From Teredinibacter haidensis (lineage in GTDB: Bacteria; Pseudomonadota; Gammaproteobacteria; Pseudomonadales; Cellvibrionaceae): 64,000 nt of DNA. Both the position numbers and the translations under genes were made by a program. The stretch spans positions 4,599,001 to 4,663,000 of the forward strand of contig NZ_CP060084.1 of assembly GCF_014211975.1 (NCBI RefSeq), read 5' to 3'. Positions within the stretch are counted from its first letter, which is position 1. Each line of letters opens with the position of its first letter. Under the pieces are notes generated by a model. The model ran no database searches, was not told the DNA's origin, and saw nothing but the letters and a program-made list of their open reading frames with translations. Of the stretch, positions 9,751 through 18,353 are shown piece after piece.

Positions 9751-10671
9751 TTAGAAAGAAATGTGGGGGCCCGAATTCACCGTACTTTTGTCTCTATCAA
9801 ATGCACCGTGTTCGGCCGAGAGTGATTTTGCATTGATGCCAATATAGAACAACTGAGTCGTGCTTTTAGGGGGCATCGGAACCCGGATTTGGTGCATGTG
9901 AGCATAGAGCCGATATTCGCTTGTGTCGGCTTAAGACCTAATGTGAGGCCGCGAGCAGGAGCTGCGATTAGGGATATACCGAGCTAGGTTATGTGCGGTA
10001 TGTCGATGGTTGGCCCGAGTCCCTCCCTCTATGGGTGTCGCCATTACTGATTTGCCATTTGAGCTGGTAGCCAATGATAAACCAGATATTGTTCACTACT
10101 AAATGTTGGTTTACTGTGTTTTCACCGAACTGTGTTTTTTCGAGAGGGTTAAGATAGCTATGAATTGGCACACTAAGATTGTAATAAAGGCCGTCTACGC
10201 CCTGTAAATCTTTTACCCTTATGCCGATAGCAGCGTCTATAGTGGCGACTGGTGTGCGATACGGTCATCCAGTTCGGTATGCCGATAGTTTTTTTCGTAA
10301 TAGCCGATGGCAGTACTCCAGTAAAATTTATCGCCGAGCGCTCTGCCGTACAAGAGTTCCGGCCCCTTAAATAGCCCTTCGATATTGGATACATCAACAA
10401 GCCCGGCGGAGTCGTGTGATAACTGTTCTTCTGTTGCCTCTACATCCCTATACATCAAGCGCATACGTTGCTTGTTACTGAATTCAACACCCGGCTCGCC
10501 GGCAAAACGTTTGAATATATTAAATACCATCTTACTCAAATCGTAACCAGTAAAATATTCATTAGCGTGGGTGGTTGGGGTCAGGCTGAGGCTGAAGCTG
10601 AAGTAAGATAAATGATAAGGGAACACAAAATTCTCAACATAAAATTTAACTTCATTGTTCAAGTTTTCATA
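9751..10671 (-). pseudogene. Decayed outer-membrane beta-barrel gene
   Basis: No single frame spans this region, but three consecutive pieces on the minus strand read as one barrel-like protein. From 10662 to about 10245 the frame has alternating aromatic strands (for example ELLYGRALGDKFYWSTAIGYY). It then ends, and the sense continues in a second frame to 9989 (ATIDAAIGIRVKDLQGVDGLYYN, NNIWFIIGYQLKW). After further shifts, 9934-9751 reads YRLYAHMHQIRVP and TQLFYIGINAKSLSAEHG and ends HISF-stop, a typical terminal aromatic of a barrel. No ATG or signal peptide opens the first piece, so the 5' end is also lost. The parent family is not recognised. Confidence 0.65.
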
Positions 10672-10679
10672 TAGACACT

Positions 10680-11106
10680 AGCAGAAAATTATTACGTTTG
10701 TTTTTGCTCTGACGACTATGTTCGACATTGTCGAGATGCAAGTGTCCGTAATTAAATTTGGCGATGTGTTTTACGCTCGCGCTCGCTCGGACAAAAACGT
10801 TTCGATGTTCGGTCTATCGCGGTCGCAATTGTGCCTGTATCCACGTCGTGCAATAGGGCAAAGCTTCTAGTCTGATGGGCGATCAAAAAAAACAGAAATG
10901 TGTCGATGCGAGCAGATGCCCTAAATGATCGACCGGTATTGTACGCCGTCCTTAAACGCGCCAGACCTAGCGCGTACAAAGCTGCCGTTTAGTTGGACAA
11001 ATAAGGGTCGATATCTGCATTCGTATTTTGGTATTCTATTTCCTTATAAATTGGCGGTGAAGGTTTCCGTTGGTCCCCAGTTATTACCTGATAAAACGAG
11101 GCAATT
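10680..11106. other. Intergenic region without a supported gene
   Basis: This stretch of about 430 bases upstream of yfbR has only short, compositionally random open frames on both strands. I see no tRNA, terminator or repeat. It probably contains the yfbR promoter and perhaps the lost 5' part of the decayed barrel gene on the other strand. Confidence 0.5.
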
Positions 11107-11730
11107 ATGCAAAGCCATTTCTTCGCCTATATTAGCAAAATTCGTTGGATTATCCGTTGGGGCTTAAAGCGCAACGCGATACCTGAAAACGTTATGGAGC
11201 ACAGTTGGGAGGTGGCGACCATTGCCCACGCCATGGCGGTGATAGGAAACAGGCGTTTTGGCCGTCAGTACGACGTAAATGCCGTTGCCACTGCCGCGCT
11301 GTATCACGACGTATCCGAGGTGATAACTGGCGATATGCCTACGCCTATCAAATACCACTCCCCAGGAATGCAGCGTGCGTTTAAAGAAGTCGAGGTTCAG
11401 GCAGAGCGAGAGCTGATTGGCTTGTTGCCGGAGGATTTGCGCGAGGATTTTACGCACCTTGTTGTCTCCGCTGAAGTGCCGAAGGATATTAAGCGTATCA
11501 TTAAGGGTGCTGATACCATTGCTGCTTTTCTTAAGTGTCAGGAAGAACTAAAGGCGGGTAATAAGGAGTTTTCAAAAGCCGCAGAAGATATTGTCGCACG
11601 TATATCAGGGTTTGATATGCCTGAAGTGGATACCTTTTTAGAGATATTTTCGCCGAGCTATAAACTGACTTTGGATGAATTGCTTAATGGTAACGATAAG
11701 GTAAGGAAGCTTCCGCTTCATCAGCAATAA
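11107..11730 (+). CDS. yfbR: 5'-deoxynucleotidase YfbR (HD domain)
   Basis: This 207-residue cytosolic protein is close in length and motif order to E. coli YfbR, which removes phosphate from deoxyribonucleoside 5'-monophosphates as part of nucleotide salvage. The start (QSHFFAYISKIRWIIRWGL) matches the family N-terminus. The HD-domain metal ligands are visible in ENVMEHSWEVA, ALYHDVSEVITGDMPTP and the later GADTIAAFLKC. The EVDTFLEIFSPSYKLTLDEL ending also matches. It stands alone, convergent with a membrane protein gene 36 bases downstream. A start at 11107 aligns with the family, so the upstream in-frame extension was not used. Confidence 0.95.
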   Translation: MQSHFFAYISKIRWIIRWGLKRNAIPENVMEHSWEVATIAHAMAVIGNRRFGRQYDVNAVATAALYHDVSEVITGDMPTPIKYHSPGMQRAFKEVEVQAERELIGLLPEDLREDFTHLVVSAEVPKDIKRIIKGADTIAAFLKCQEELKAGNKEFSKAAEDIVARISGFDMPEVDTFLEIFSPSYKLTLDELLNGNDKVRKLPLHQQ

Positions 11731-11766
11731 CGGAATAGTGGTGGCGCTATTGTGTGGCTTGGTAGT

Positions 11767-12417
11767 TTATTTTTTCGAATATCTCTGGTATTTAATTTTC
11801 TCGAAAAAAGTTTTTAAATGGTTTTTTCTAAGGTAGACCGAAAAGGCAAAAAGGTTTACCCAGAACAGGAGGGAGAGAAAGTTATAGTAGATGCTTAAGG
11901 TTTTTGGTGATCCCTTTGATACGCCTAGAAATGTTGAGCTTATTAGAAACACCGAAATGACCAGTGTGATCTGTGTCATATTGGTGCAGTTATGAATGTG
12001 TTGATTGCTTCTGTTCCAGAGGCTAAGCGTTAAATAGTACACAATGTGGACAAGAATGGCCGTGTAGATATGGTTGAACCTTTCACCCAACAATTCAACG
12101 CCCTTTGTACTTTCTCCCGTATGTGTGAGCTGTATAAGAATAATAAGTGAAATAAAACCGGCAGAAATGCCAATGGTGCGGGCGTAAACAAGTTGGTAGG
12201 GGCTGTCTTCAGCGTCTGTTTTGTTTTCAATTAGGTAACTGAGTAGACAGAAAAGAATCAGAACAGGGAATGCTAGAACCACAACGTAGGAGGAAATTTC
12301 CGGTACGGCTGATTTTGTAGAAACAAGTGTCACCACGCAAGATAAAATTACAGCGTAATACGGGGATTTTTTTGGGCTGAACATGCTTAAGAAGGTTGAT
12401 ACGGATTCACTGAGCAT
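11767..12417 (-). CDS. Six-helix membrane protein of unknown function
   Basis: The 216-residue product has about six hydrophobic segments (around residues 20-38, 44-64, 79-98, 118-135, 148-167 and 174-193) and a basic C-terminus ending KYQRYSKK. No catalytic or transport motif is recognised. The gene is flanked by yfbR (convergent) and by a divergent lipoprotein pair. The coding call rests on length, regular hydrophobic pattern and an ATG start; function is unknown. Confidence 0.7.
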   Translation of the reverse strand: MLSESVSTFLSMFSPKKSPYYAVILSCVVTLVSTKSAVPEISSYVVVLAFPVLILFCLLSYLIENKTDAEDSPYQLVYARTIGISAGFISLIILIQLTHTGESTKGVELLGERFNHIYTAILVHIVYYLTLSLWNRSNQHIHNCTNMTQITLVISVFLISSTFLGVSKGSPKTLSIYYNFLSLLFWVNLFAFSVYLRKNHLKTFFEKIKYQRYSKK

Positions 12418-12570
12418 TTCAAATTGTCCTGTCCGTGGTTCTTTTTTATAGTAGCATCGGTCCCCACTATTTGGAATTGCTTAGCCAGTGAATAAATGGC
12501 GCACATTTAGTTAATAGAAAACATTGTTGATAAACGGAATAACCTTTTTGCAAACAAGGGAATGCTTAGT

Positions 12571-13278
12571 GTGAGCCGTAGGATGACAAAAATATTGGGT
12601 GTTTTTAGCTACTGTCTGGGTTTAAGCGCTTGCTTCGACTATCGGCAGGAGCTTCAGGTAAACTATGACGGGACGTTTATCTACGATATTGAATTGGCGT
12701 TTAAAAAAAGTGAGCTGGATAATTTGGGTGCGACTTTTGAAACGTCTTCCTGTAATACAACCTTGGCGCCAGTGTTTGATGATCCCGATGTAAAACTACA
12801 GTTTTTGCATGCACGTAAGTACGATACAGGTTCGTCTAATCGCTATCTCGTTTGTCGGTATCGACTTAATGGTCATATAGACGAAGGGTTTGCCTGGACA
12901 TTGAGATCGAAGGGAGAGGTGTTTGTAGGCGATATGTTTAAGGACTCTATGGGCTTATCGGTAAGCCTGAAACGAGAGCGCGACGATACTTATCGCTTGC
13001 AAGCGGAGCATATTGTCGTTCCACCTGAACCTATCGATCCAAAAACAATAGGGGATATTGCCAATTGTGAAGGAGTACTGGGGTGGGTCGTTAAAGTGCC
13101 GAAAATTGTGGAAACGAATGGCCGTATCGATTCAGTGAATCGCGTGTCATGGTCAGTTTGTAATCGTGATGCGTATAAGGGGTACCCCTATACGCAAAAA
13201 TTTTATGTAACGTTTACAAACAATGTGGGTTATTGGGAGCGCTTATTACGTTTTATTCCCACCATGGTAGCGCAGTAA
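12571..13278 (+). CDS. Lipoprotein of unknown function, copy 1 of a tandem pair
   Basis: The GTG at 12571 is chosen because AAGGGA lies seven bases upstream; the ATG at 12562 would sit directly on that ribosome site. The product of about 235 residues has a short signal ending in a lipobox (GLSAC), so it should be lipid-anchored. The mature protein starts with FDYRQELQVNYDGTFIYDIELAF and contains two cysteines that recur in its neighbour (ETSSCNT, YLVCRYRLNG), plus a C-terminal WSVCNRDAYKGYPYTQKFYVTF block. The next gene, one base later, has the same plan, so this is a tandem duplication. The family is not recognised. Confidence 0.8.
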   Translation: MSRRMTKILGVFSYCLGLSACFDYRQELQVNYDGTFIYDIELAFKKSELDNLGATFETSSCNTTLAPVFDDPDVKLQFLHARKYDTGSSNRYLVCRYRLNGHIDEGFAWTLRSKGEVFVGDMFKDSMGLSVSLKRERDDTYRLQAEHIVVPPEPIDPKTIGDIANCEGVLGWVVKVPKIVETNGRIDSVNRVSWSVCNRDAYKGYPYTQKFYVTFTNNVGYWERLLRFIPTMVAQ

Positions 13279-13279
13279 T

Positions 13280-14005
13280 ATGCCTGTTTCTGGCATTGCA
13301 CGAGTGCGCATGTTTATGCGTTTTCTGCTGGGCGTAAGTTGCTTATTGTTTTCCGGTTGTTTTCAGTACGACCAAATTTTCACCGTTCGTGAAAATGGTA
13401 ACTTCGACTATAGCCTTAAGATGGTTTTTAGTAGTGACCATTTATTCTATTTTGACATCCCCTTAGAAGACAGTAGTTGCCAGTCGGAATTCTTTCCCGT
13501 TGTGAGCAATAAAAAAATAACGGTTCGTTTGGTTAGTGCGGAAATCGATAAGAGCAATAATATCAACAGTTTTTTGATTTGCAGTTATGCCATATCCGGC
13601 AACGTGAAAGATTCATTTTCCTGGCGTTTACATTTAACGAGTGAGAAAGCATCCAAGCCTAAGAATGTTTTGGACAATCTCTTTTTCGATATGTCGCTAC
13701 AGCGCCAATCATTGGGGGTCTACAAACTTGCTTCCAAACAGATTGTATCGCCAGCGCAGCGGGAGGATCCCTATAAAAAGGCCTCTGTGCGCAGCTGCTC
13801 TTACAAATTGGCGTGGTCTGTTGAAGTACCCAAAATTATCAGCAGCAATGGTATTCAGCTTGATAAAAGCAAAGCCACCTGGCAGGTCTGCAGTGAGGAT
13901 GCTCAGCATGGGTTCCCCTACACGCGTGAGTTTTATGTGGTGTTTAAGCTTGCAGATAGCGTTTGGGAGAGACTGTTGCAACGTATTTCGAGGCTACTGG
14001 GGTAA
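13280..14005 (+). CDS. Lipoprotein of unknown function, copy 2 of a tandem pair
   Basis: This 241-residue paralogue of the preceding gene shares the lipobox (LFSGC), the mature start FQYDQIFTVRENGNFDYSLKMVF, the cysteine positions (DSSCQSEF, FLICSYAISG), an SCSYKLAWSVEVPKI block and the end WQVCSEDAQHGFPYTREFYVVF. It follows after one base, so the two are co-transcribed. The true start may be one of the internal ATGs at 13310 or 13316, which would place the signal peptide right at the N-terminus; no good ribosome site settles this. Function is unknown; the two may form a paired envelope complex. Confidence 0.78.
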   Translation: MPVSGIARVRMFMRFLLGVSCLLFSGCFQYDQIFTVRENGNFDYSLKMVFSSDHLFYFDIPLEDSSCQSEFFPVVSNKKITVRLVSAEIDKSNNINSFLICSYAISGNVKDSFSWRLHLTSEKASKPKNVLDNLFFDMSLQRQSLGVYKLASKQIVSPAQREDPYKKASVRSCSYKLAWSVEVPKIISSNGIQLDKSKATWQVCSEDAQHGFPYTREFYVVFKLADSVWERLLQRISRLLG

Positions 14006-14264
14006 ACATGTCTTCACGCGTTTTAGGGGTTCAATACCGTCTACACTTTTATTGCTCTGTTTTTTGATCGTGGGGGGTTTAACGGCCGACTTCCCTTTTG
14101 ATGCGTTCCTGCTATTAAAAATGGAGTGCTAAAGTATGAAGTTATGGCCGGATGAACGTCTGGCAACGTATAATTGACCGAACTGAAGCACTCGGCTGAG
14201 AGCGCTGTATAGCGGCGATAGTTGAGAGTATCTCAATAAGTTGTATCTAAAGGGGCCTGTAAAA

Positions 14265-15386
14265 GTGATAGACAATAATATTCAACGCGGTGTCGGTATA
14301 GCCGCACGCACGATAGTTTTCGGACTGATCGCTAGCGTCATGATTGCCTGTGGCGATTTAAATTCAGAATCGGAAATGGCGGCAACGACCGATGTTGCGC
14401 CGAGTAACCCGCTTATCGCGCGTTCAGGGCGAGTAGAGGTGTTGGATAATGGGGCAGTTCGTTTTGGCTTCCCTGGTGTTTCATTCAAATTTGAATTTAC
14501 GGGCAGCTCTTTACAGCTCTTGGCCAGCAGTGAACAGGGCAACAGCTATCTGGACATTGTGGTTGATGGTGAATCCAGTGTTATCAACATCCCACAAAAT
14601 CCCACAAAAATTGCCTTGCTTTCGGGTTCAGCCATTGGCAAGCATTCGGTTGAAATCTTTAATCGATCAGAAACCTGGCACGGTATTACGACCCTTTCTT
14701 CAATAGAGGTTGGGCAGGGAACACTGCTGGCTAAGCCAGCGTTACCGGAGCGAAAAATTCTGGTTATTGGAGACTCTATCACCTGTGGCGAGGCCATTGA
14801 ATCACCGGCAGAATGCGGAACTAAAGCCAACGATTGGTGGAATCCGCGTTTATCCTACGGCATGTTGATGGCGGCAGAGTTTGATGCGCAGGCGCACCTG
14901 GTATGTATGGGCGGGCACGGCCTTATTCGCAACTGGGACGGCGTAACAACCGATATCAATGCGCCGGTATATTATGATCTCGCCATTGTTGCTGGCGATG
15001 CATCGGTGTCATGGTCGCAGGCGGACTATACGCCGGATCTGGTCTATATTGCGCTGGGCACCAATGACTTCAGTACCCACGCTGGGCCAATACCCTCAGA
15101 GAGTGATTACGTAGAGCCCTATATCGGCTTTGTGAAGAAGATTCTGTCGGATCATCCCAATACCCAGGTAGTGTTAACCGAAGGTCCAATGCTTGATGGT
15201 GAAGCAAAAGCGGCCCTGTCAAAGTACCTTGGCATAACCAAAGCCAGGGTCGGTAGTGATCAGGTTCATGTCGTGCACGCAAAGAAATACCCCAGCGGCC
15301 CCTGTGATTTCCACCCAGGAAAGGCAGAGCACGCGGGCATTGCCGCAGATATCATTCCGCCAATCAAAACCATTATGGGCTGGTAG
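14265..15386 (+). CDS. CE2-type acetyl-xylan esterase lipoprotein
   Basis: The GTG at 14265 is preceded by AAGGGG nine bases upstream, so the product is about 373 residues with a lipobox (VMIAC). An N-terminal beta-sandwich of about 110 residues (GRVEVLDNGAVRFGFPGVSF, later HSVEIFNRSETWHG) leads into an SGNH/GDSL domain. Block I holds the nucleophile Ser171 in GDSITCG, then LGTNDF, then Asp348-Phe-His350 in CDFHPGKAEH. This two-domain plan is that of carbohydrate esterase family 2, known in Cellvibrio, which removes acetyl groups from xylan or glucomannan side chains. Lipidation suggests it works at the cell surface or in the periplasm on imported oligosaccharides. It fits with the GH11 xylanase about 19 kb away. 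Confidence 0.88.
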   Translation: MIDNNIQRGVGIAARTIVFGLIASVMIACGDLNSESEMAATTDVAPSNPLIARSGRVEVLDNGAVRFGFPGVSFKFEFTGSSLQLLASSEQGNSYLDIVVDGESSVINIPQNPTKIALLSGSAIGKHSVEIFNRSETWHGITTLSSIEVGQGTLLAKPALPERKILVIGDSITCGEAIESPAECGTKANDWWNPRLSYGMLMAAEFDAQAHLVCMGGHGLIRNWDGVTTDINAPVYYDLAIVAGDASVSWSQADYTPDLVYIALGTNDFSTHAGPIPSESDYVEPYIGFVKKILSDHPNTQVVLTEGPMLDGEAKAALSKYLGITKARVGSDQVHVVHAKKYPSGPCDFHPGKAEHAGIAADIIPPIKTIMGW

Positions 15387-15590
15387 TAGCGCTCGACTTG
15401 CCGAATAGCGCCGTATGGTTTGCGCTTTTCTTCAACTGTTAAGCAGCGGCGATTGATATCAATCGCCGTTTTTGATTGTGCTGCTGGCATTGGCTAAAGC
15501 AAACGCCGGTCAACGGCGAATAAGGAACTTTCTTGCAACGCTGACGTTTGTTCCGATTTTGTTATACAGTGTTGTGAATAGCCCGCCGGT

Positions 15591-17381
15591 ATGGACAAGA
15601 GAATGACTGAATCGTCGACAGCAAGCTCTAAAACAAACAAATCTTTGTACACCCTGTGGCCCATTGTGGGGTTTGTTCGCCCTTATACCAAACGAGCGAT
15701 TGGCGCCGTTATTGCGCTGGTATTTGTCGCGGCCATCAGTTTGTCCATTGGGCAGGCGGTGAAGCTGGTGATAGACGAAGGGTTTGTTGCGCAATCGGAA
15801 TCGCAATTGGCGGCAGCCATTGGCTTAATGTCAGTACTGATTTTCTTAATGGCAGCTGGAACCTTTATCCGCTTCTACCTTATGTCCTGGATGGGAGAAC
15901 GGGTGAGCGCCGATATTCGAAAAGCCGTATTTGAACGGCTGATATCCCTTCACCCCAGTTATTTTGAAGAAAACCTGAGCGGCGAAATTATGAGCCGCCT
16001 CACAACCGATACCACCTTACTGCAATCCATCATTGGCTCATCGTTTTCTATGGCGTTGCGCAGTGCACTGACGCTGGTAGGTGGTTTGGTCATGCTGCTT
16101 ATCACCAATATTAAACTCAGTTTGATCGTGTTAAGCGGGATTCCTTTTGTGTTGTTACCCATGGTGCTGTTTGGCCGTCGTGTGCGCAGCCTGTCGAGAA
16201 AAAGTCAGGATAGCGTTGCAGACGTTGGCGCCTACGCCGGGGAAATAATTCAAAACATCAAAATCGTACAGAGTTACACCCGCGAGCGGGAAGAAAAAAT
16301 TGCCTTTGGCGACGAAGTCAACGCAGCATTTGAAATTGCCAGAAAGCGTATTCGTCAGCGTGCTAGCTTAATCGCCGTTGTTATTTTATTAGTCTTCACC
16401 GCTATTTCCATGATGCTCTGGGTAGGTGGAACCGATGTTATGCGCGGGAACATGAGCGCGGGTGATCTGGGCGCATTTGTGTTCTACGCGATTATGGTTT
16501 CCATGTCGTTGGGCACGTTATCGGAAGTGTATGGTGAGTTGCAGCGCGCGGCGGGAGCGGCAGAAAGGCTGATGGAGCTGCTATCGGTAGAGCCGCAAAT
16601 TAAAAGCCCCAACAAGCCACAGGTGCTAAACGTCGGCAGCGCTACCTCTGCGCTGGAGTTTAACAAGCTCAGCTTTTCCTACCCCTCCCGACCAGAACAG
16701 TTGGCATTAAAAAATATTCAGCTAAACATAAAAAAGGGCGAAACTATTGCTTTGGTTGGCCCATCGGGTGCCGGTAAAACCACATTATTTGAATTGTTGG
16801 AACGATTTTACGACCCACTCGAAGGCGAGGTTCGGGTGTTTGGCTGCGCGTTAAAAACGCTAAATATTCAGGCGGCTCGACAAACGATTGGGCTTGTACC
16901 ACAGCAACCTATCCTGTTCAGTGCCGACGTTTGGCACAATATACGCTATGGTAGGCCCGAGGCCAGCGATGAAGAGGTTCAGGCCGCAGCGCGGCAGGCC
17001 CATGCGCACCAATTTATTCAAGCATTGCCGCAGGGTTATGGCAGTTTTTTAGGTGAGCAGGGCGTGCGACTTTCCGGTGGACAAAAACAACGTATTGCTA
17101 TTGCCAGAGCCATACTAAAAGATCCGGCAATTTTATTGCTTGATGAAGCGACCAGTGCACTGGATGCCGAAAGTGAGCAGCATGTTCAGGCGGCGTTAAA
17201 TGATCTAATGAAAAACCGAACCACACTGATTATTGCCCACCGCCTTTCAACGGTTATACATGCCGACCGTATTGTGCTTTTGGATAATGGTTGCATCGTG
17301 AAAGTGGGGACACATCTAGAGCTGCTGGCGACTTCGCCGCTGTATAAGCGCTTGTGCGATTTGCAGTTCAGGAATGGTTGA
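15591..17381 (+). CDS. ABC exporter, fused membrane and ATPase domains
   Basis: The 596-residue half-transporter has six membrane segments up to about residue 320 and a C-terminal ATPase. Walker A is GPSGAGKTT, the signature is LSGGQKQRIAIARA, and Walker B is ILLLDEATSALD, with a downstream IIAHRLSTV switch histidine. It belongs to the MsbA/ABCB-type exporters and should work as a homodimer in the inner membrane. Substrate is not evident; lipids, peptides or drugs are all possible. A methyltransferase gene follows 35 bases later and may be co-transcribed. The start could be the ATG at 15591 or 15603. Confidence 0.93.
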   Translation: MDKRMTESSTASSKTNKSLYTLWPIVGFVRPYTKRAIGAVIALVFVAAISLSIGQAVKLVIDEGFVAQSESQLAAAIGLMSVLIFLMAAGTFIRFYLMSWMGERVSADIRKAVFERLISLHPSYFEENLSGEIMSRLTTDTTLLQSIIGSSFSMALRSALTLVGGLVMLLITNIKLSLIVLSGIPFVLLPMVLFGRRVRSLSRKSQDSVADVGAYAGEIIQNIKIVQSYTREREEKIAFGDEVNAAFEIARKRIRQRASLIAVVILLVFTAISMMLWVGGTDVMRGNMSAGDLGAFVFYAIMVSMSLGTLSEVYGELQRAAGAAERLMELLSVEPQIKSPNKPQVLNVGSATSALEFNKLSFSYPSRPEQLALKNIQLNIKKGETIALVGPSGAGKTTLFELLERFYDPLEGEVRVFGCALKTLNIQAARQTIGLVPQQPILFSADVWHNIRYGRPEASDEEVQAAARQAHAHQFIQALPQGYGSFLGEQGVRLSGGQKQRIAIARAILKDPAILLLDEATSALDAESEQHVQAALNDLMKNRTTLIIAHRLSTVIHADRIVLLDNGCIVKVGTHLELLATSPLYKRLCDLQFRNG

Positions 17382-17416
17382 TCGATGTAAACAATCGTAT
17401 ATAAAAGGAGGACGAA

Positions 17417-18040
17417 GTGAATAAGGACAGTAAATTCTGGGACAATATTTCTGAGCGCTATGCAAAAATGCCCATTGCCGATGAAGAGGCTTACCAGAAA
17501 AAACTCGCCGTTACACGAGAGCACCTTAGCTCGGAAATGAATGTTCTGGAGTTCGGCTGCGGTACGGGCGGTACCGCCATAGCGCACGCGCCTTTTGTAA
17601 AACAGATTCTGGCAATCGATATCTCTGCGAAAATGATCGACCTCGCGCGAGGCAAAGCCAACACGGAGAATGTTCACAATATCACTTTCAGACAATCGAC
17701 TATTGACGAAATCGTGATACCGGATGAAACGCTGGATGTTGTTCTTGGTTTGAGTATTTTACACCTGCTGGAAAGTAAGGAAGATGTTATCGCCAAGGTT
17801 TATAACATGTTAAAGCCAGGTGGTACGTTTATTACCAGCACCACCTGCCTTGGCGATACCATGAAGTTCTTTAAATTTCTCGCGCCTATCGGACGTTTCC
17901 TGGGTTTCATGCCGCTGTTGAAGGTCTTTCCCCGCGAAGAATTGGAAGGCGCTATTGTGGATGCAGGTTTTCATATAGATTACCAATGGCAACCAGCCAA
18001 AGGAAAAGCAGTTTTTATTGTTGGCAAAAAGGTGGTTTAG
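17417..18040 (+). CDS. Class I SAM-dependent methyltransferase
   Basis: The GTG start is supported by a strong AAAGGAGG site just upstream. The 207-residue protein has the Rossmann methyltransferase core: motif I VLEFGCGTGGTA at about residue 38, an acidic residue after the second strand (ILAIDISAKMIDLARGKA), VVLGLSILHLLE as motif II/III, and NMLKPGGTFITSTTC. Substrate is unknown; the C-terminal segment GFHIDYQWQPAKGKAVFIVGKK resembles small-molecule rather than RNA or protein methyltransferases. It probably shares a transcript with the ABC exporter. Confidence 0.9.
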   Translation: MNKDSKFWDNISERYAKMPIADEEAYQKKLAVTREHLSSEMNVLEFGCGTGGTAIAHAPFVKQILAIDISAKMIDLARGKANTENVHNITFRQSTIDEIVIPDETLDVVLGLSILHLLESKEDVIAKVYNMLKPGGTFITSTTCLGDTMKFFKFLAPIGRFLGFMPLLKVFPREELEGAIVDAGFHIDYQWQPAKGKAVFIVGKKVV

Positions 18041-18108
18041 ACTTTTTCTGCGGCTTTCGTTTTTTTAAAAGCTGTAGCATCATACTTCTATCATGCCACG
18101 GCTCTAGG

Positions 18109-18276
18109 CTACCCTGTCGGCACTAGTTCAATGCTTCTAAGCTCCTTCATATACTGCTCGGCTTTTTGTTTCAACTCACGGGCTGCGGCTGAATTTAAAT
18201 GGGCGCCGCGAGAAACGATTTCCTGAGTATTAAATAGTTCAGATACGTCTTCGCGCGGGGCGCCTGCAGTTAACAC
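18109..18276 (-). CDS. Small ORF or gene remnant of 55 codons
   Basis: This short minus-strand frame starts at a GTG with AAGG eight bases upstream and reads LTAGAPREDVSELFNTQEIV, then AAARELKQKAEQYMKELRSI, ending VPTG-stop. The strongly amphipathic, charged helix pattern looks coding rather than random. It could be a real small helical protein or the 3' end of a larger deleted gene; the frame is closed by a TAA about 80 bases before the GTG. The efflux operon ends just upstream on the same strand. No family is recognised. Confidence 0.35.
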   Translation of the reverse strand: MLTAGAPREDVSELFNTQEIVSRGAHLNSAAARELKQKAEQYMKELRSIELVPTG

Positions 18277-18353
18277 TTGGGAAACCTTTTTTCGGTGCGA
18301 TTGTACCGATGTCCTTCGGTACCTTTATTTTGCTTTATGTCTCAGGCATTTCT

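Noticed and set aside
14008..14132. Possible third small gene after the lipoprotein pair
   Set aside because: The ATG at 14008 meets a stop after 19 codons; the hydrophobic stretch TLLLLCFLIVGGLTADF lies in another frame without its own start.
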